A stretch of DNA of 64,000 nucleotides, taken from the NCBI GenBank assembly GCA_016716505.1, contig JADJWF010000011.1, forward strand, positions 1 through 64,000, given 5' to 3'. How positions within the stretch are numbered: the first letter of the stretch is position 1; each line of letters begins with the position of its first letter. Position numbers and translations under genes: made by a program. Below, piece after piece: positions 9,788-17,902 of the stretch. The stretch comes from Verrucomicrobiota bacterium (GTDB lineage Bacteria; Verrucomicrobiota; Verrucomicrobiia; Limisphaerales; J093). Below the pieces are notes generated by a model, which was not told the origin of the DNA, ran no database searches, and saw only the letters and a program-made list of their open reading frames with translations.

Positions 9788-10636
9788 CTACTCCCCGGGC
9801 CCTTGCGCCGTGGTGGGGCCGTCCTCGCGCCCCACCTCGCGGACCTTGGGCCAGCAGCCGCGCAGCGAGGGGGCGTGAATGCGCAGGGTCGCGTCATCGC
9901 CGAGCCAGCCGGGACGGCCTTGCCCGTCCACGAACGCCACACCGATCGGGACATCAGGCTGCTCATCGGCCAGTTGGGTCATCTTCGCCTCGGCTTCGTC
10001 GCTGATCGCGATCCAAGTGTTCTTGAGCGCGACCGGGTCCAGCGCCCGGGCCTGAATTTCCTCGAGCTTGGCGGGGTCCACCCGCGCAAACCGCCGCATC
10101 ATTTTCAGCAGGGAAAGGGGGGTGAAGCCCGGGTCCTTGCCGCAGGCGGCCCAACAGATGGCGGCCAGGGGAAACCGTTTGTGCAATTCCAAGATGTCCA
10201 CGTAATCGCGCGTTTCCGTGCGGGCGGACAGGGCGAGGGCCTTGTTCGTCGCTACGTCGAACAGATGCAACCGCCAGCCAAATTGCGGATCCTGTTCGAT
10301 GGGGAAAAACCGGAAGGCGGAGTCTGCCGCCCAGTCAATTTCCACGCTTTCGCTTCCCCGGGTGACCTTGGCCTTGCGGAAGGTACTGGCCTTTTCCCAT
10401 TCGTTCTCGCGGGACAGCGTTTCGACCGTAAAACCTGCCGCCCGCAAGACCGCCACATCCCGGTTGCTCGCGCGCGCGACTTCCTCCGCCAGCTCGTGGA
10501 AGATGTCGAAGTCATGCGAGTAGCGGGCCGAATCGTCGGCGGCGTTGAGCACCAACCCGCCGGCGAAGTGGCTCTCCTCGCTCCGCTGGGCCGCCAGCAC
10601 GGCTAGTATGTCTTTTTGTAGAGGGGTGAGAGGCAT
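9788..10636 (-). CDS. AbiEii-type nucleotidyltransferase (toxin-like)
   Basis: 282 residues. HFAGGLVLNAADDSARYSHDFDIFHE in the first 50 residues resembles the nucleotidyltransferase fold of AbiEii/AbiGii toxins, in which a GG motif is followed by an acidic pair (SHDFDIF) that binds metal. Further on are EIDWAADSAFRFFP and a helix-rich C-terminus with ALSARTETRDYVDILEL, also typical of the family. Such enzymes transfer nucleotides to tRNA or protein and act as toxins in type IV systems or in abortive infection. ATG 10636 lies 34 bases inside the preceding gene, so translation is likely coupled to it. The partner is not a recognisable AbiEi antitoxin, so calling this a toxin is inference from the fold. 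Confidence 0.72.
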   Translation of the reverse strand: MPLTPLQKDILAVLAAQRSEESHFAGGLVLNAADDSARYSHDFDIFHELAEEVARASNRDVAVLRAAGFTVETLSRENEWEKASTFRKAKVTRGSESVEIDWAADSAFRFFPIEQDPQFGWRLHLFDVATNKALALSARTETRDYVDILELHKRFPLAAICWAACGKDPGFTPLSLLKMMRRFARVDPAKLEEIQARALDPVALKNTWIAISDEAEAKMTQLADEQPDVPIGVAFVDGQGRPGWLGDDATLRIHAPSLRGCWPKVREVGREDGPTTAQGPGE

Positions 10637-10860
10637 CGGTGCAGTTCCTGGGCTTCCCGCCAAGCGCGGCGGTCGCCGTACTCGCGCAAATGTTCGACCA
10701 CCAGCCGCACGTCCTCCAAGTGCCGGATGCGGGCTTCTGGATGCCGAAACCAAAAACACTCCGGGTGCTGCCGCACCAGCGACCACGCGCGCTCGATGAG
10801 GTCCGGCGGCGCGGGCGTCGGGGGGGGGAAATCGCGTAATGCTTCGGCCCCTTCATTCAT
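10603..10860 (-). CDS. Small partner gene of the nucleotidyltransferase
   Basis: 85 residues from ATG 10860: acidic N-terminus, a Pro-rich stretch DFPPPTPAP, then an amphipathic helical part with HPEARIRHLEDVRLVVEHLRE and a basic end LSPLYKKTY. No known domain recognised. It overlaps the nucleotidyltransferase gene by 34 bases and precedes it, the layout of many antitoxin-toxin pairs; an antitoxin or chaperone role is inference. The frame is open further upstream to TTG 11025, but the extension looks unconserved and lacks a clear start signal. Confidence 0.55.
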   Translation of the reverse strand: MNEGAEALRDFPPPTPAPPDLIERAWSLVRQHPECFWFRHPEARIRHLEDVRLVVEHLREYGDRRAWREAQELHRCLSPLYKKTY

Positions 10861-11164
10861 GCCGACACTGTACGGAACCGCCCGAGGGTCGCAAGAACGG
10901 GCGCAGGCGGGGGCCCACAGGGTTTCCGGAGGATGGGCTGAAAACAGCTCCCCGCGCGTGGCCCGTCTCGCCGAGCCGGCTGGATCTAAAGGCACCGGTT
11001 GCAGCGTCACCTCGCCCAAGTCCAAGATCTCGCCGTCGCCTCCAGCGGGTCTGCCGGGCCGGGCCGGTGAAGGCTAAACGTGGGACGGTTCCCCTCCCGC
11101 TTTGACTTCCGCTCGAGTCCGAACCGCAGTCGAGCCAGGCGATTGCGGCGGGACCCACAACGGC
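10861..11164. other. Intergenic stretch upstream of the nucleotidyltransferase pair
   Basis: About 300 bases between two minus-strand units. Minus-strand frames are open through part of it, but start codons and composition do not persuade me of a gene. No hairpin terminator followed by a T run was seen. Confidence 0.35.
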
Positions 11165-11338
11165 CTACGCCGTGCCGCCTTTCAGGAAAAACGGCGCGGT
11201 CGCAAACCACAGGACGGTGCCGGCGAGCATCAGTCCTTTCAGCGCGGCTTCGCCCAGCACACCCGTCGCGAACAGGACGGGCGGCACGAGGGTCAGGGCC
11301 AGGGCAAGGAAGCCAACCGGTTTGAGCAGGGTTTTCAT
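11165..11338 (-). CDS. 57-residue two-helix membrane protein, permease companion
   Basis: A short gene from ATG 11338 to TAG 11165-11167. It starts MKTLLKPVGFLALAL and has two hydrophobic helices (residues 8-25 and 33-52) linked by TGVLGEAALKG, ending FFLKGGTA. It begins 6 bases after the stop of the NCS1-type permease gene on the same strand, so both are surely on one transcript. Small two-helix proteins beside secondary transporters can be accessory subunits; that role is inference. Codon use and the clear hydrophobic pattern make it a real gene despite its size. Confidence 0.7.
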   Translation of the reverse strand: MKTLLKPVGFLALALTLVPPVLFATGVLGEAALKGLMLAGTVLWFATAPFFLKGGTA

Positions 11339-11344
11339 GGCGGG

Positions 11345-12718
11345 TCAGGCGCGGGACGGCGCGGGACGGAGAAGAAGCTTGGCAAACACGATGTAGAGCA
11401 CGCCGGTCAAAAGATACACCGGCAGCGTGAGGTAAGAGCCGAAGACCTGGAACTTGAACACCAGCACGTAGAACGCGGCCAGGGGCAGCGCCCACGCCAG
11501 CACCACCGCCGGGTTGAACGCACCGCCGGTGCGGGCCGCCCATTCGCGGGTGAGGCCCAAGCGTTCAGCGAGGTAGAAGTCCACCAAGATGACCGCACCG
11601 ACCGGCGCCAGCGTGGTCCCGTAGAGGCCGACGAAATCCAGCAGCTTCATGGCGATGCCGGGAAACATGCCGGCCACCGTGCAGACCGCGCCCGCGATGA
11701 GCGTCGCGCGCGCGCGGGGCATCGTGGGCACCAGCGATTGGAAGGCGAGACCGGCCCGGTAAATGGTGGGGTTGGCGGTCGTCCAACCGGCGATGATCAC
11801 GCAAATCAGGCCGGCCCAGCCGACGGCGTCGAAGACCATCGGCCCGGGCGGGACGCCGGTGGTGGGGTTCGCCCCCTTGGCCTTCACCCAATAAACCAGC
11901 AGGAGGGCCGCGCAAATCCACGCGACGTAGTGGCCGAGGTACATGCCCGCCGCTGAGGCCCAGCCATAGCTCGGCTTGCGCGCGAATCGCAGCACCGACA
12001 AGTCCGACATCCCGATGTGCATGGCGGCGTTGCAGAACCAGGAGAAGAACACGACGCCCCAGAAGCCGATCTTGCTCTGCGTGCCCGCCGCCGGGGTGAG
12101 CAACTCAACGAGATTTGCCGTGCCCAGCTTGCCCAGCATCACTACCCCGCAGGCCACGAAGACCAGGAACATCCACGGTGCCGCCAAGTGACCCACGCGC
12201 GCGACAAATCCGTAGCCCTTGATCGCGACAAACGTCATCGCCGCACCGATGGCCAGCACCGCCACGCACCACGCCACGCCGGTGGGATAGGTGTCGGCAA
12301 ACGTGGGCATCTGAATGCTCGGAAACGGCACGCCGACCGCGGTGGCGGACACCGTCACCATCGCGCCGGCGAGAAAGCAAAAGAGGACGCCGTTGGCGAG
12401 GTTGTAGAGCACGACGAGGTTGCGGCCGCAGATCCGTTCGAGCTGGTAGTACAGCGTCAGCCGCGCCTGGGTGGCGATGGGCGCGGTCAGAAAGCGCCAG
12501 CTCAGCACGGCGAGCAGGTTGCCGACCAGCAGGCCGACCAGCAGATCGAAGGCGTTCACGCCCCAGGCAATGAACAGCGGGCCGATCATGAACTCCGTGC
12601 CCGCGGTGTGTTCCCCGGCGTACATGCCCCAAAAGGCGGACGCGCCCTTTTGAGCCCGGGGCGGCACCGGCTCGCGCTCGAATTCGTCACCGACGTGGTG
12701 GGTGGGTTGATCGCTCAT
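11345..12718 (-). CDS. NCS1-type (cytosine/purine/allantoin-like) permease
   Basis: 457 residues, about 12 transmembrane helices, with a hydrophilic start (MSDQPTHHVGDEFE) followed by FWGMYAGEHTAGTEFMIGP, the first helix of the nucleobase:cation symporter-1 family. Helices with AGWTTANPTIYRAGLAFQ and GLYGTTLAPVGAVILVDFYL match the later NCS1 signature regions. It probably imports a nucleobase, hydantoin or vitamin-like compound with Na+ or H+. The substrate is not evident and its place beside RhaT does not make it a sugar carrier. Followed at once by a 57-residue membrane protein gene. About 230 bases separate it from the upstream rhaT stop, room for its own promoter. Confidence 0.82.
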   Translation of the reverse strand: MSDQPTHHVGDEFEREPVPPRAQKGASAFWGMYAGEHTAGTEFMIGPLFIAWGVNAFDLLVGLLVGNLLAVLSWRFLTAPIATQARLTLYYQLERICGRNLVVLYNLANGVLFCFLAGAMVTVSATAVGVPFPSIQMPTFADTYPTGVAWCVAVLAIGAAMTFVAIKGYGFVARVGHLAAPWMFLVFVACGVVMLGKLGTANLVELLTPAAGTQSKIGFWGVVFFSWFCNAAMHIGMSDLSVLRFARKPSYGWASAAGMYLGHYVAWICAALLLVYWVKAKGANPTTGVPPGPMVFDAVGWAGLICVIIAGWTTANPTIYRAGLAFQSLVPTMPRARATLIAGAVCTVAGMFPGIAMKLLDFVGLYGTTLAPVGAVILVDFYLAERLGLTREWAARTGGAFNPAVVLAWALPLAAFYVLVFKFQVFGSYLTLPVYLLTGVLYIVFAKLLLRPAPSRA

Positions 12719-12946
12719 GTGGAGAGGGTGGAAGGCCGGCCGGCGAATGACGAGGAAGGCAGGAACACCGGGTCGCCACGGAGTACACGTCGCCCGGCGG
12801 AGAGCGCCGCAACACGCTGGCGCGCGACTCTGAACGCCCGTGCTGCAGCGGCCACCCTTGCGCGAGCAAGGGGGTCAGGCTGTTCGGGCTTGGTCATTCC
12901 AGCTTCCGGCATCATGGGAAATTCGCGATTTGTTTATTGGCACCGC

Positions 12947-14116
12947 TCAATGCCCGCCGCCCTGACCCTTGAGCCAGGTGCCAAACCCGATGATAACCGT
13001 GGAGAGAATCAGTGTGAAGATCCCGGCGGCAATCAATCCGTGGGCCTTCTTGCTCGACCCCTTCCACTCGTGGAGAATCCAGCCCCACATGGTGCTGAAG
13101 ATGATGATGCTGGCCATGTGCAGGGTCCATGACGCGAAGCCGTATCGGCCCATCTGCGTCTCGCCCATCGTGTAGAAGAAGAACTGGAAGTACCACGTCG
13201 TGCCGGCCAGCGCGGAGAAGAGGTAGTTGGCCAGCAGCGGCACCTTGAGGTCGGCCGGGGGCACGGGTGCCGCGTCGGTGCCCGGAGCGTGTTCGCCGCC
13301 AGAAGCTTTCAAGCCGGCATGCTCGGGGCGGACGTGCGAGGCGAAGTACTGGTAGCCGCTCCGGTTTCTGAGGTTCAGCAACGCGCACCAGACGAAGTTG
13401 GTGGTGAAGCCGCCCAGCAGCACCACCACCAGCTTCGGTAATCCGGTCCACAGCGTGGCCGTGCCCGCGGCCGCGCTGGCGTCCCCGATCGGGTTGCCCG
13501 CTGTCAGCGCAAATGAGAAGCACGCGCTCATGATGCCGGAGAACGTGGCGACCAGGATCCCCTTGGTGAAGTTGAACTCGGCGATGGCCTTCTTCTTCTC
13601 CGCCTCCGGCATCTCGCGCTCCTTCGTCAGGCCTGCGTAGGCCGCGACGGCGATGCCCACCAGGCAGACCAACACCCCCAGCAACGTCACCCGGCCCGGC
13701 GTGGTGGCGGCGATCTGACCGATGCTCTCCGCCACCGGAATGTCCGGCAGGAACGTCTTCAACACCGGCGGGACCAGGGTGCCGAACGCGGCGCAGTAGC
13801 CCAGCGCCACGCCCATGCCCAGCGACATTCCGAGGTAACGCATGGTGAGGCCAAAGGTCAGGCCGCCGAAGCCCCACATCGCGCCAAAGAAGTAAGTCCA
13901 CCAAAGCGTGCCCCACGACTGCTGCTTGAGGACACCAAGCAGGTCGTTGGTCATTACGCCGGCCAGGAACCACGGGCAGATGATCCACGAGAAGCAGCCT
14001 CCCACCAGCCAGTACGTCTCCCAGGACCATTTCTTCACCCCGCGGTAGGGCACGTAGAATGAGCCCGAGGCCAGCCCACCGAGCCAGTGGAAAAAGACGC
14101 CGAGGAAGGGGTTCAT
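12947..14116 (-). CDS. rhaT: L-rhamnose/proton symporter RhaT
   Basis: 389 residues with about ten membrane helices. The N-terminus FFHWLGGLASGSFYVPYRGVK, with VKKWSWETYWLVGG following, and the central NFTKGILVATFSGIMSACFSF are typical of RhaT, as is the late WYFQFFFYTMGETQMGRYGF. It brings L-rhamnose into the cell with protons, feeding the isomerase RhaA whose gene lies 11.5 kb away at 25602-26873 on the same strand. The two genes are separated by the defence island, which suggests that an older rhaA-rhaT arrangement was interrupted. A His/Gly-rich tail (GQGGGH) ends the protein. ATG 14116. Confidence 0.93.
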   Translation of the reverse strand: MNPFLGVFFHWLGGLASGSFYVPYRGVKKWSWETYWLVGGCFSWIICPWFLAGVMTNDLLGVLKQQSWGTLWWTYFFGAMWGFGGLTFGLTMRYLGMSLGMGVALGYCAAFGTLVPPVLKTFLPDIPVAESIGQIAATTPGRVTLLGVLVCLVGIAVAAYAGLTKEREMPEAEKKKAIAEFNFTKGILVATFSGIMSACFSFALTAGNPIGDASAAAGTATLWTGLPKLVVVLLGGFTTNFVWCALLNLRNRSGYQYFASHVRPEHAGLKASGGEHAPGTDAAPVPPADLKVPLLANYLFSALAGTTWYFQFFFYTMGETQMGRYGFASWTLHMASIIIFSTMWGWILHEWKGSSKKAHGLIAAGIFTLILSTVIIGFGTWLKGQGGGH

Positions 14117-14277
14117 GGCTGATCAGGGGAAGTTGGTTAGTTCAGCGAAACAGGGACGGGTCATGGTTGAGGCGGTCCTGGAACCGACCGTGCGCACCGG
14201 CAGTCGCCAGGCCATTCTACGATCCATCATAAACTGGTCCGAACCGGCTGCGAAGATTGGACCGTACCCAAGGCTGC

Positions 14278-14866
14278 TCATGGCTGGGTTGCGCCGTCTG
14301 GCGCCAAGCCCGCGTCGTCCAGGGCGCGCACCAGCAAATCGGCGACGTTCAACCGGCCCGCCCAATCCCGCAGGTAGGCGCGGTCGAGCCACTCGGCCTG
14401 CACCTTGAGCACGTCCAACACATCCCGCCACTGACGATCCGACGTGCCGCCACCCCGGCGATAACAGTCCAGCTTGGCGAGAGTGGTGTCTTCCGGGAAG
14501 GCGAGGTAAGGCTCCAGCGCGGATGCGTCGCTCGAACTGGGATTGCACAAATTCCGCGCGCCAAGTGACAAACACGTCCACCTTCAACATCGTCGGGAGG
14601 TGGATGAGGTTGAAGGAGGACTGCGCGGCGATGGCGCGCAGAATCATCGGCTCGTCCACGTAGAATCGATCCTTCAACCGCTCGGCAAGCGGGGCGACAT
14701 GCCGGCCCAGGACTGCCGCCACCAAGTCGGCATTCAATGTCTGACGCGGTTCGCCGAAGACGCCGCTGGCTACGGACCCGCCGAGGCAATACTTCACGCC
14801 CAACTCCTCAAACGCCGTCACCACGGGGCGCAGCGCCATCACAAGCTCAGGTTCCGGTTGGATCAT
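14278..14866 (-). pseudogene. Nucleotidyltransferase-like protein, frameshifted
   Basis: From ATG 14866 the protein reads PELVMALRPVVTAFEELGVK, then CLGGSVASGVFGEPRQTLNAD, the GGS...D pattern of a minimal nucleotidyltransferase fold, and continues to SQFERRI. Near 14518-14524 the frame changes, after which LEPYLAFPEDTTLAKLDCYR and RQWRDVLDVLK complete a family-like C-terminus ending at TGA 14278. The span is 589 bases, one more than a multiple of three, consistent with a single extra base. Repaired length is about 195 residues. Its start overlaps the stop of the small gene at 14863-15114 by 4 bases (ATGA), a pairing I recall from other bacteria. A toxin-antitoxin role is inference. Confidence 0.65.
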
Positions 14867-15114
14867 TGCCTGTCGAGCGGTCCGTAGGCTTTCTCCGCCA
14901 GGGTTTTGCCCAACCAGAGATCCGCGAGGCGGCGACGAAGTCGTTCGGGGGATTCTGTGGGAAACCGCACTCGCAGACCGCAGAGGGCCAGGTCGCGCGC
15001 GATGCGGTTGGCGGAGCAAATCAACTCGATCTTCCTCGCCGGCGACGCCTGCCGCCAAAGCGCGATCAACACCCGCTCCGCCTCGGGGCTGGTGTCTTCG
15101 GCCAGGGTTCTCAC
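14863..15114 (-). CDS. Small helical partner of the nucleotidyltransferase-like gene
   Basis: 83 residues from GTG 15114: EDTSPEAERVLIALWRQASP, then ARKIELICSANRIARDLALCGLRVRFP and RLRRRLADLWLGKTLAEKAYG. It is all-helical and charged, with no known catalytic motif. It overlaps the following nucleotidyltransferase-like gene by ATGA. The same type of small protein is, from memory, often encoded just before this kind of nucleotidyltransferase, so it is likely the antitoxin or folding partner. It follows a broken methyltransferase tail, like the other island modules. Confidence 0.6.
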   Translation of the reverse strand: MRTLAEDTSPEAERVLIALWRQASPARKIELICSANRIARDLALCGLRVRFPTESPERLRRRLADLWLGKTLAEKAYGPLDRQ

Positions 15115-15278
15115 GCGCTCAGGCTACGCCGGGGAAAGGTGGATGGGAAGTCCGGGCAAGCGAGGCCGGCTACCCGTGACACGCCGCGGTCGCCCTCTGG
15201 CCGGACGGTTTCCGTTTCGGAAATCGTCGCCTGCACCGCGCCAGCCGGGGAGCGGGGAGAAAAAATCTTCCGGGGGCG

Positions 15279-15515
15279 CTCATGCCTTGCCTTCGATGAT
15301 GCGGACGGTTTCGAGGGTGGCGAGCTTGTCGAGGGCCTGGCGGAGAGGGTGGTGAGAAAGGTGGCGCAGACATTCCTGTCTGCGTCTTTGGGGGGAAAGG
15401 CAGGCAGGAATGCCTGCCCCACACTGTCAAAGAGCCGCAGGCCCGCGCCGTGGACTTCCTCCGGGAAAAGCAGCTCAACCACCTGCCCGTTCAACACCCG
15501 CTCCCAATACGCCAT
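15279..15515 (-). pseudogene. Methyltransferase 3'-end remnant (tail c, second copy), split by a palindromic repeat
   Basis: From about 15515 the frame reads VLNGQVVELLFPEEVHGAGL then RLFD, matching the tail at 17355-17630 nearly residue for residue. It then runs into a palindromic element (15366-15418), and after it another frame gives HPLRQALDKLATLETVRIIEGKA and TGA 15279-15281, the end of the same tail. This is the extreme C-terminus of Eco57I-type or N-6 adenine DNA methyltransferases (consensus ending close to VRIIEG). The element replaced the middle of the tail and broke the frame. It lies just downstream of the DUF262 gene. Confidence 0.6.
15366..15418. repeat. REP/BIME-like pair of inverted hairpins
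   Basis: Two perfect hairpins in opposite orientation: GCAGACA-TTCC-TGTCTGC at 15366-15383 and GGCAGGCA-GGAA-TGCCTGCC at 15399-15418. The loops TTCC and GGAA are complementary, so the two units are inverted copies of one motif, the layout of a bacterial interspersed mosaic element. It sits inside a methyltransferase tail. I found no second full copy in this window. Confidence 0.65.
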
Positions 15516-15620
15516 CCGCGACCGCGTCGGGGCGGGCGTCAGCGGGTTCCGCGTGGTTTGCGAGTTGCGCGTCAGGGGCGGGGGATGAACTTCTTGTCCA
15601 ATCGGTCATTCGGGGCCTGC

Positions 15621-17336
15621 CTACACATGGCCCAGGAATTCGTTCAATCGCGCGGCGATGAGCTTCCGTCGTTCAGCAAGAAAATCCTTGTAGCGATCCA
15701 CCGTCAGCAAGGAAGGGTCGGTCGGGATGCATTGCAGCTCCAGGATCGAGGAACCGCTCTTTTCGATCAAAGCTGGCAGATATTCCGCCGGCGGCTTGTC
15801 GCTGATGCCGCGATTGGTCTTACCGCCGATGAAGGCGAGATTGGCGATGTCGTCCGCCTCTCGCGAGGTGTAGCTCGATTTGAGCACCGCCTTGGGGAAG
15901 ATGTGATGGAACTGGAGCCGGTGTTGATTGCCCGTGTGAGAGAGTCCGATCGCGAGCTGGGACTTCCAATCCTTCGCCCCGGCGGCACGAAAGGCTAAGA
16001 ACATGGTCTTGAACAGGGCGCTGCGCTGGTTGCGTCCTTCCAGCTCTTCCGGGGCGATGTCGAGGCGGCCGACCTGCTGCCGCAGGCGGTCGATCAGCTC
16101 CTCCGCTCCGCCCTCACGCACGACGGCAAGGTCCTGGTCGAGGATCGTCTCGGTGGAGCCGCGGGAGTAGCGCCCCTTGGCATTGGCCAACAAAGTCCAA
16201 TATTTGAGCCGGTCCGCTTCGTCCGGACTGAGCTGATAATTTCGCCGATGTCCGAAGACGGACAGGGTGACCAACAGAAAGGGCGACGAGAGCAATGCGG
16301 GGTTATCAATGCCGGTGTTTGATCTGAGAAAGTTGAGGGCAAAGTGCATTCCGCGACAGCAATCCTTCCAGGCCGTTTGGAGGACTTCGGCGCTTAGGTT
16401 GCCTACCGTCGTAAACCGCGACTGACCGGTGGCGAAGGCGACGAGATTCTTGAGGTGAATGCCTAAATCCAAGTCAAAGCCATCCTTCGCGCATTGCTTT
16501 TGGAACTCCTGGAATACGGCCAGCGATTTCTTCCACTTGGCGGTGATCTGCGCCAAGGCGAGATCGGAGCTGCGGAGCTTGGCGCCCAGCGAGTTCACCC
16601 GGACGAAAATCTCGGTGACTTCATCGTAAGCCAGTGTTCGCTCCAATACGTCAATCCGGTAGCTGTATTTGCGGATCGCCCTGAGTTTCGCCAGCCGCTG
16701 AGAATACTTTTCATAGCGCGGGTCGTCGAAACCGCGGATCCCGGCGCGCTTGAGAAACGGGGTGTCGCTGTCGGCCTTGAACACCTCGGTAACCTTTACC
16801 CAGTGGGGGAGTTGCTCGAGCTTCTTGGCGCTGACGACAAAGGTCATCTTCTCGAAGCGGCGCAGCAACTCGTCATCGGAGGCATCGGCTTCGATCTCCT
16901 CATCCGCTTCGTCGCCATCGTCACCGGTCTCCTCCGCGTCGTCTCCTTCCTCGTTCACTTCGGTGACAAAAGGCAGGGTGTCGGGATGCTCCAGATTGAA
17001 GAGCAGCTCGATCGGCTTCTTGCGCCCCCGAACCTCCACCGGGACGCCGCGAATCACGGCGGAGAGCGATGTGAGGCGCTGCTGGCCATCGAGCAAAAGC
17101 AGGGATGAATTGCTGTGCGCGCCTTCCTGCACCACGGCCATGTCCTGAAGCGGCACCTCCTCGTCGGTTTCCCAAACCAGAATGGCTCCTGAGGGGTAGC
17201 CTCGGTAGAGCGAATCGAGCAGATCACGCACACGCGTTGCCCGCCAGACATAGCGCCGCTGCATCTCCGGCAGGCGGAGTCGGCCGCGTTCGATCATGCT
17301 CACGAGTTCTTCGACCGTTGCTTCGGTTTTGGCCAT
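15621..17336 (-). CDS. DUF262 domain protein (GmrSD-like restriction/DNA-binding)
   Basis: 571 residues. The N-terminal DUF262 domain shows RLRLPEMQRRYVWRATRVRD and the ParB-like motif LLLDGQQRLTSLSA near residue 83. A strongly acidic insert (EEGDDAEETGDDGDEADEE) spans about residues 127-150. Near residue 480 is HRLQFHHIFPKAVLK, the His-rich signature of the HNH-like nuclease domain that ends many DUF262 proteins. GmrSD relatives are type IV enzymes that cut modified DNA using NTP, so a role in phage defence is likely; the modification recognised is unknown. ATG 17336 follows a methyltransferase tail by 18 bases. The normal two-domain architecture seems intact. Confidence 0.8.
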   Translation of the reverse strand: MAKTEATVEELVSMIERGRLRLPEMQRRYVWRATRVRDLLDSLYRGYPSGAILVWETDEEVPLQDMAVVQEGAHSNSSLLLLDGQQRLTSLSAVIRGVPVEVRGRKKPIELLFNLEHPDTLPFVTEVNEEGDDAEETGDDGDEADEEIEADASDDELLRRFEKMTFVVSAKKLEQLPHWVKVTEVFKADSDTPFLKRAGIRGFDDPRYEKYSQRLAKLRAIRKYSYRIDVLERTLAYDEVTEIFVRVNSLGAKLRSSDLALAQITAKWKKSLAVFQEFQKQCAKDGFDLDLGIHLKNLVAFATGQSRFTTVGNLSAEVLQTAWKDCCRGMHFALNFLRSNTGIDNPALLSSPFLLVTLSVFGHRRNYQLSPDEADRLKYWTLLANAKGRYSRGSTETILDQDLAVVREGGAEELIDRLRQQVGRLDIAPEELEGRNQRSALFKTMFLAFRAAGAKDWKSQLAIGLSHTGNQHRLQFHHIFPKAVLKSSYTSREADDIANLAFIGGKTNRGISDKPPAEYLPALIEKSGSSILELQCIPTDPSLLTVDRYKDFLAERRKLIAARLNEFLGHV

Positions 17337-17354
17337 GGGATGATTTCGTTGTGT

Positions 17355-17630
17355 TTATGCCTTGCCCTCGATGATGCGGATGGTTTCGAGGGAGGCGAGC
17401 TTTTCGAGGGCCTGGCGGAGGGGGTGGGTGCCGTCGCGGAGGGTCTCGAAGAGCTGGCGGAGGCGGGGGAGGCGTTGGGGCTCGGGCAGGGCGGTGACGT
17501 CGGGCAGGGCGGCTTGGGCGACGAGGTCGAAGAGCCGCAAGCCCGCGCCGTGGACTTCCTCCGGGAAAACCAGCTCAACCACCAGCCCGTTCAACATCCG
17601 CTCCCAACTTTGATTGCTATGCGGATTCAC
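17355..17630 (-). pseudogene. Standalone methyltransferase C-terminal tail (tail c)
   Basis: A 91-codon frame from GTG 17630, whose GTGA overlaps the stop of the preceding membrane-protein fragment. It encodes RMLNGLVVELVFPEEVHGAG, LRLFDLVAQAALPDV and HPLRQALEKLASLETIRIIE, the last domain of Eco57I-type DNA methyltransferases. No catalytic or target-recognition part is present, so it cannot methylate DNA alone. Either a recombination scar or a translated tail peptide. A broken second copy lies at 15279-15515, on the other side of the DUF262 gene, so that DUF262 is bracketed by two copies. Confidence 0.6.
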
Positions 17631-17902
17631 GATGGCTTTTCCGTGCGGGCTGCGCTGCACACAAACAGATCGTGAACTGACCGGGCGAAGTCTTCGCCGA
17701 GCTTTTTGCAGCGGAAGCAGGCGATGAACGTTGCGGCGATGAACACCGCGCCCCACAGAGCGGACGCAAGGCGGGCATCAGGCCGGCAGCACAGCGCCCA
17801 AGCCAGCCCGGCAAGGGAAACGAGCGACAGCAAGCCAAACATCGTCAGCAGGACGCGGAACAGGCCGTAGTGGGCGTTGAAGGTCAGCGGGCACGGAGTC
17901 AA
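17627..17902 (-). pseudogene. C-terminal fragment of the island membrane protein
   Basis: 91 codons from ATG 17902, overlapping the DUF4411 stop by ATGA. Residues from PLTFNAHYGLFRVLLTMFGL onward copy the last part of the 241-residue membrane protein encoded at 23330-24055, including two transmembrane helices and the GEDFA motif; the ending differs (AARTEKPS). By eye 84 bases (17807-17890) match 23519-23602 with one difference, so the copies shared sequence recently or are under constraint. The N-terminal helices are missing, so this is probably a remnant, although its start overlap could allow translation. Confidence 0.65.
17807..17890 (-). repeat. Duplicated segment, partner of 23519-23602
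   Basis: Compared by eye base for base, this stretch and 23519-23602 differ at only one position (A/G at 17837). Both lie in the same place of the membrane-protein reading frame. Divergence rises sharply downstream of it in the gene, so the high identity is local. Confidence 0.75.

Noticed and set aside
11007..11543. 178-codon minus-strand frame overlapping the permease end and the 57-residue gene
   Set aside because: Low-complexity product in a different frame from two convincing membrane proteins.
12947..14116. RhaT as a generic DMT transporter
   Set aside because: Length, helix motifs and the presence of rhaA in the window support the L-rhamnose symporter specifically.
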